6,809 nucleotides of DNA from Acidimicrobiia bacterium UBA6912 (GTDB lineage Bacteria > Actinomycetota > Acidimicrobiia > Spongiisociales > UBA5794), in the NCBI GenBank assembly GCA_002450985.1, contig DKBA01000304.1, positions 1 through 6,809 on the forward strand. The letters run 5' to 3'. The notes beneath the pieces were generated by a model. That model was not told where the DNA came from and did not search any database. It worked only from the letters and a program-made list of their open reading frames with translations. A program made the translations under genes and the position numbers. Positions 6,161 through 6,809 of this stretch are shown in pieces. Numbering within the stretch: the first letter of the stretch is position 1; each line of letters begins with the position of its first letter.

Positions 6161-6627
6161 TGAACGACACGTGGGACATCGACGCGATCGGCGACGACGA
6201 GCTGCTGGCTCGGCTCGCCGCAGCGCTGCCCCAGGCCGACCCGGTGCCGGCGGCGGTGACGGAGTTCGCCCAAGCCGCCTTCGGCTGGCGAACGATCGAC
6301 GCCGAGCTCGCCGAGCTGGTGTTCGACTCGGCCGTCGACGAATTGGTCGGCGTGCGCAGCGAGGACGACACCCGCCAGGTCACCTTCCGCGCTCCCGGCG
6401 TGGAGATCGAGGTCGTCGTGCTCGCAGGAGGGGTGCGCCGCATCGTCGGCCAGCTCGTGCCGCCCCAGGAGGCCGAGATCGAGTTGCGCCACGATGGCGA
6501 GTCCCGTGCGACGCGCAGCGACTCGCTCGGTCGTTTCGCCTTCCAGGACGTGCCGACCGGCCCGGTCAGCCTGCGGTGCAAGCTGGCCGACGACCACACC
6601 GTCCAGACCGACTGGATGATCGTCTAG
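6157..6627 (+). CDS. Small cytosolic protein with carboxypeptidase-regulatory-like C-terminal domain, coupled to the sigma factor
   Basis: A 156-residue acidic protein with no signal peptide, membrane helix or Cys/His zinc motif. Residues about 12-64 are helical, with the stretch VTEFAQAAFGWRTIDAELAELVFDSAVDEL. Residues about 72-90 are beta-strand-like (RQVTFRAPGVEIEVVVL). Residues about 93-143 match the transthyretin-like / carboxypeptidase D regulatory fold, with the diagnostic SDSLGRFAFQDVPTGPVSLRC turn. Start: ATG 6157, overlapping the sigma stop by ATGA, with AGGAAGG upstream; a second ATG follows directly at 6160. Tight coupling to a sigma gene suggests equal amounts of both proteins and a physical partnership, for example a soluble anti-sigma or adaptor. 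That role is inferred from position only. It is also the best local candidate for cleavage by the TPR-CHAT or S8 protease. I do not know a named function for this protein. Confidence 0.85.
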   Translation: MMNDTWDIDAIGDDELLARLAAALPQADPVPAAVTEFAQAAFGWRTIDAELAELVFDSAVDELVGVRSEDDTRQVTFRAPGVEIEVVVLAGGVRRIVGQLVPPQEAEIELRHDGESRATRSDSLGRFAFQDVPTGPVSLRCKLADDHTVQTDWMIV

Positions 6628-6668
6628 TACCCCGCGTCAGAGGCACGGCCGTCGACGCCGAGGCGGGC
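6628..6668. other. Short convergent spacer, no clear terminator
   Basis: Forty-one bases lie between the ends of two convergent genes. A weak 5-bp pairing (GCGTC 6634-6638 with GACGC 6654-6658, 15-base loop) is present, but it is much weaker than the two terminators elsewhere in the window. Confidence 0.3.
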
Positions 6669-6809
6669 TCAGGCGCTCTCCAGCAGCGTTTCGCTGATGT
6701 CCCAGAGCCGCTCGGCGGACTCATCGTCGCAGGCGTGGGCGTCGACTCCCCGGTAGCGAGCGAACGGACTCTCGAGATCGGTGGGGGCCGCCACGTCACA
6801 GTCCTCGCA
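6669..6809 (-). CDS. Short-chain dehydrogenase/reductase, C-terminal end (rest outside window)
   Basis: On the minus strand the frame is open from the window edge (6809) to a TGA at 6671-6669, giving 46 residues. It begins CEDCDVAAPTD and ends DESAERLWDISETLLESA. The E-D-C-D-V-A step followed by a helix of the A-E-R-L-W-x-x-S-E type is the usual C-terminus of retinol dehydrogenase / protochlorophyllide reductase-like SDR oxidoreductases, which use NAD(P)H. The Rossmann glycine motif and the catalytic Tyr-x-x-x-Lys lie outside the window, so substrate and activity cannot be assessed. It is convergent with the sigma module and probably unrelated to it. Confidence 0.75.
   Translation of the reverse strand, partial: CEDCDVAAPTDLESPFARYRGVDAHACDDESAERLWDISETLLESA

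Noticed and set aside
1376..6627. Type III-E CRISPR (Craspase) locus
   Set aside because: TPR-CHAT and an ECF sigma factor suggest it, but no Cas7-11-like gene, Cas1/Cas2 or repeat array is present in the window, and the small protein does not obviously resemble Csx30. Only the logic is compared.
6634..6658. Possible terminator hairpin between the small protein and SDR genes
   Set aside because: Only a 5-bp stem with a 15-base loop; far weaker than the other two hairpins, so not called as a terminator.

Overview
The window is uniformly GC-rich with strong G/C third-position bias, Shine-Dalgarno sites and long shadow reading frames. This suggests a high-GC actinobacterium. A lineage such as Acidimicrobiia is possible but is only a guess from protein flavour. 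I see no insertion sequence, integrase, tRNA, rRNA or CRISPR array.

Layout: (1) 1-435, the 3' end of an acyl-CoA dehydrogenase-type gene, followed by a strong hairpin terminator at 462-487. (2) 705-1136, a YbhB/YbcL (PEBP, Raf-kinase-inhibitor-like) protein. An in-frame extension back to 546 could make it a lipoprotein. (3) A 13-bp-stem terminator at 1199-1229 lies between this gene and the convergent gene that follows. (4) 1376-2734 (minus), a subtilisin-fold S8 protease with a complete Asp/His/Asn/Ser set and no signal peptide. (5) Divergent from it, 2850-5471 (plus), an 873-residue TPR-CHAT caspase-like protease with the His and Cys of the CHAT dyad. (6) 5543-6160, an ECF-type sigma factor. 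(7) 6157-6627, a small cytosolic protein overlapping the sigma gene by ATGA, with a C-terminal carboxypeptidase-regulatory-like (transthyretin-like) beta fold. (8) 6669-6809 (minus), the 3' end of a short-chain dehydrogenase/reductase.

The centre, 1376-6627, looks like a self-contained module set between metabolic genes: two intracellular-type proteases of different clans, an alternative sigma factor and a translationally coupled small partner. The closest well-known parallel is the type III-E CRISPR 'Craspase' pathway, where a TPR-CHAT protease cleaves a protein (Csx30) that restrains an ECF-like sigma factor. Here there is no Cas gene or array in view. The attractive inference is a CRISPR-independent circuit in which proteolysis and transcription are linked. 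The small protein would be the candidate sigma partner or protease substrate. This is inference from gene content. The domain identifications are seen in the sequence; the circuit is not.

A hexamer, TGATAC (or its complement), occurs by eye only in the three gaps around the module genes and may be a shared regulatory element.
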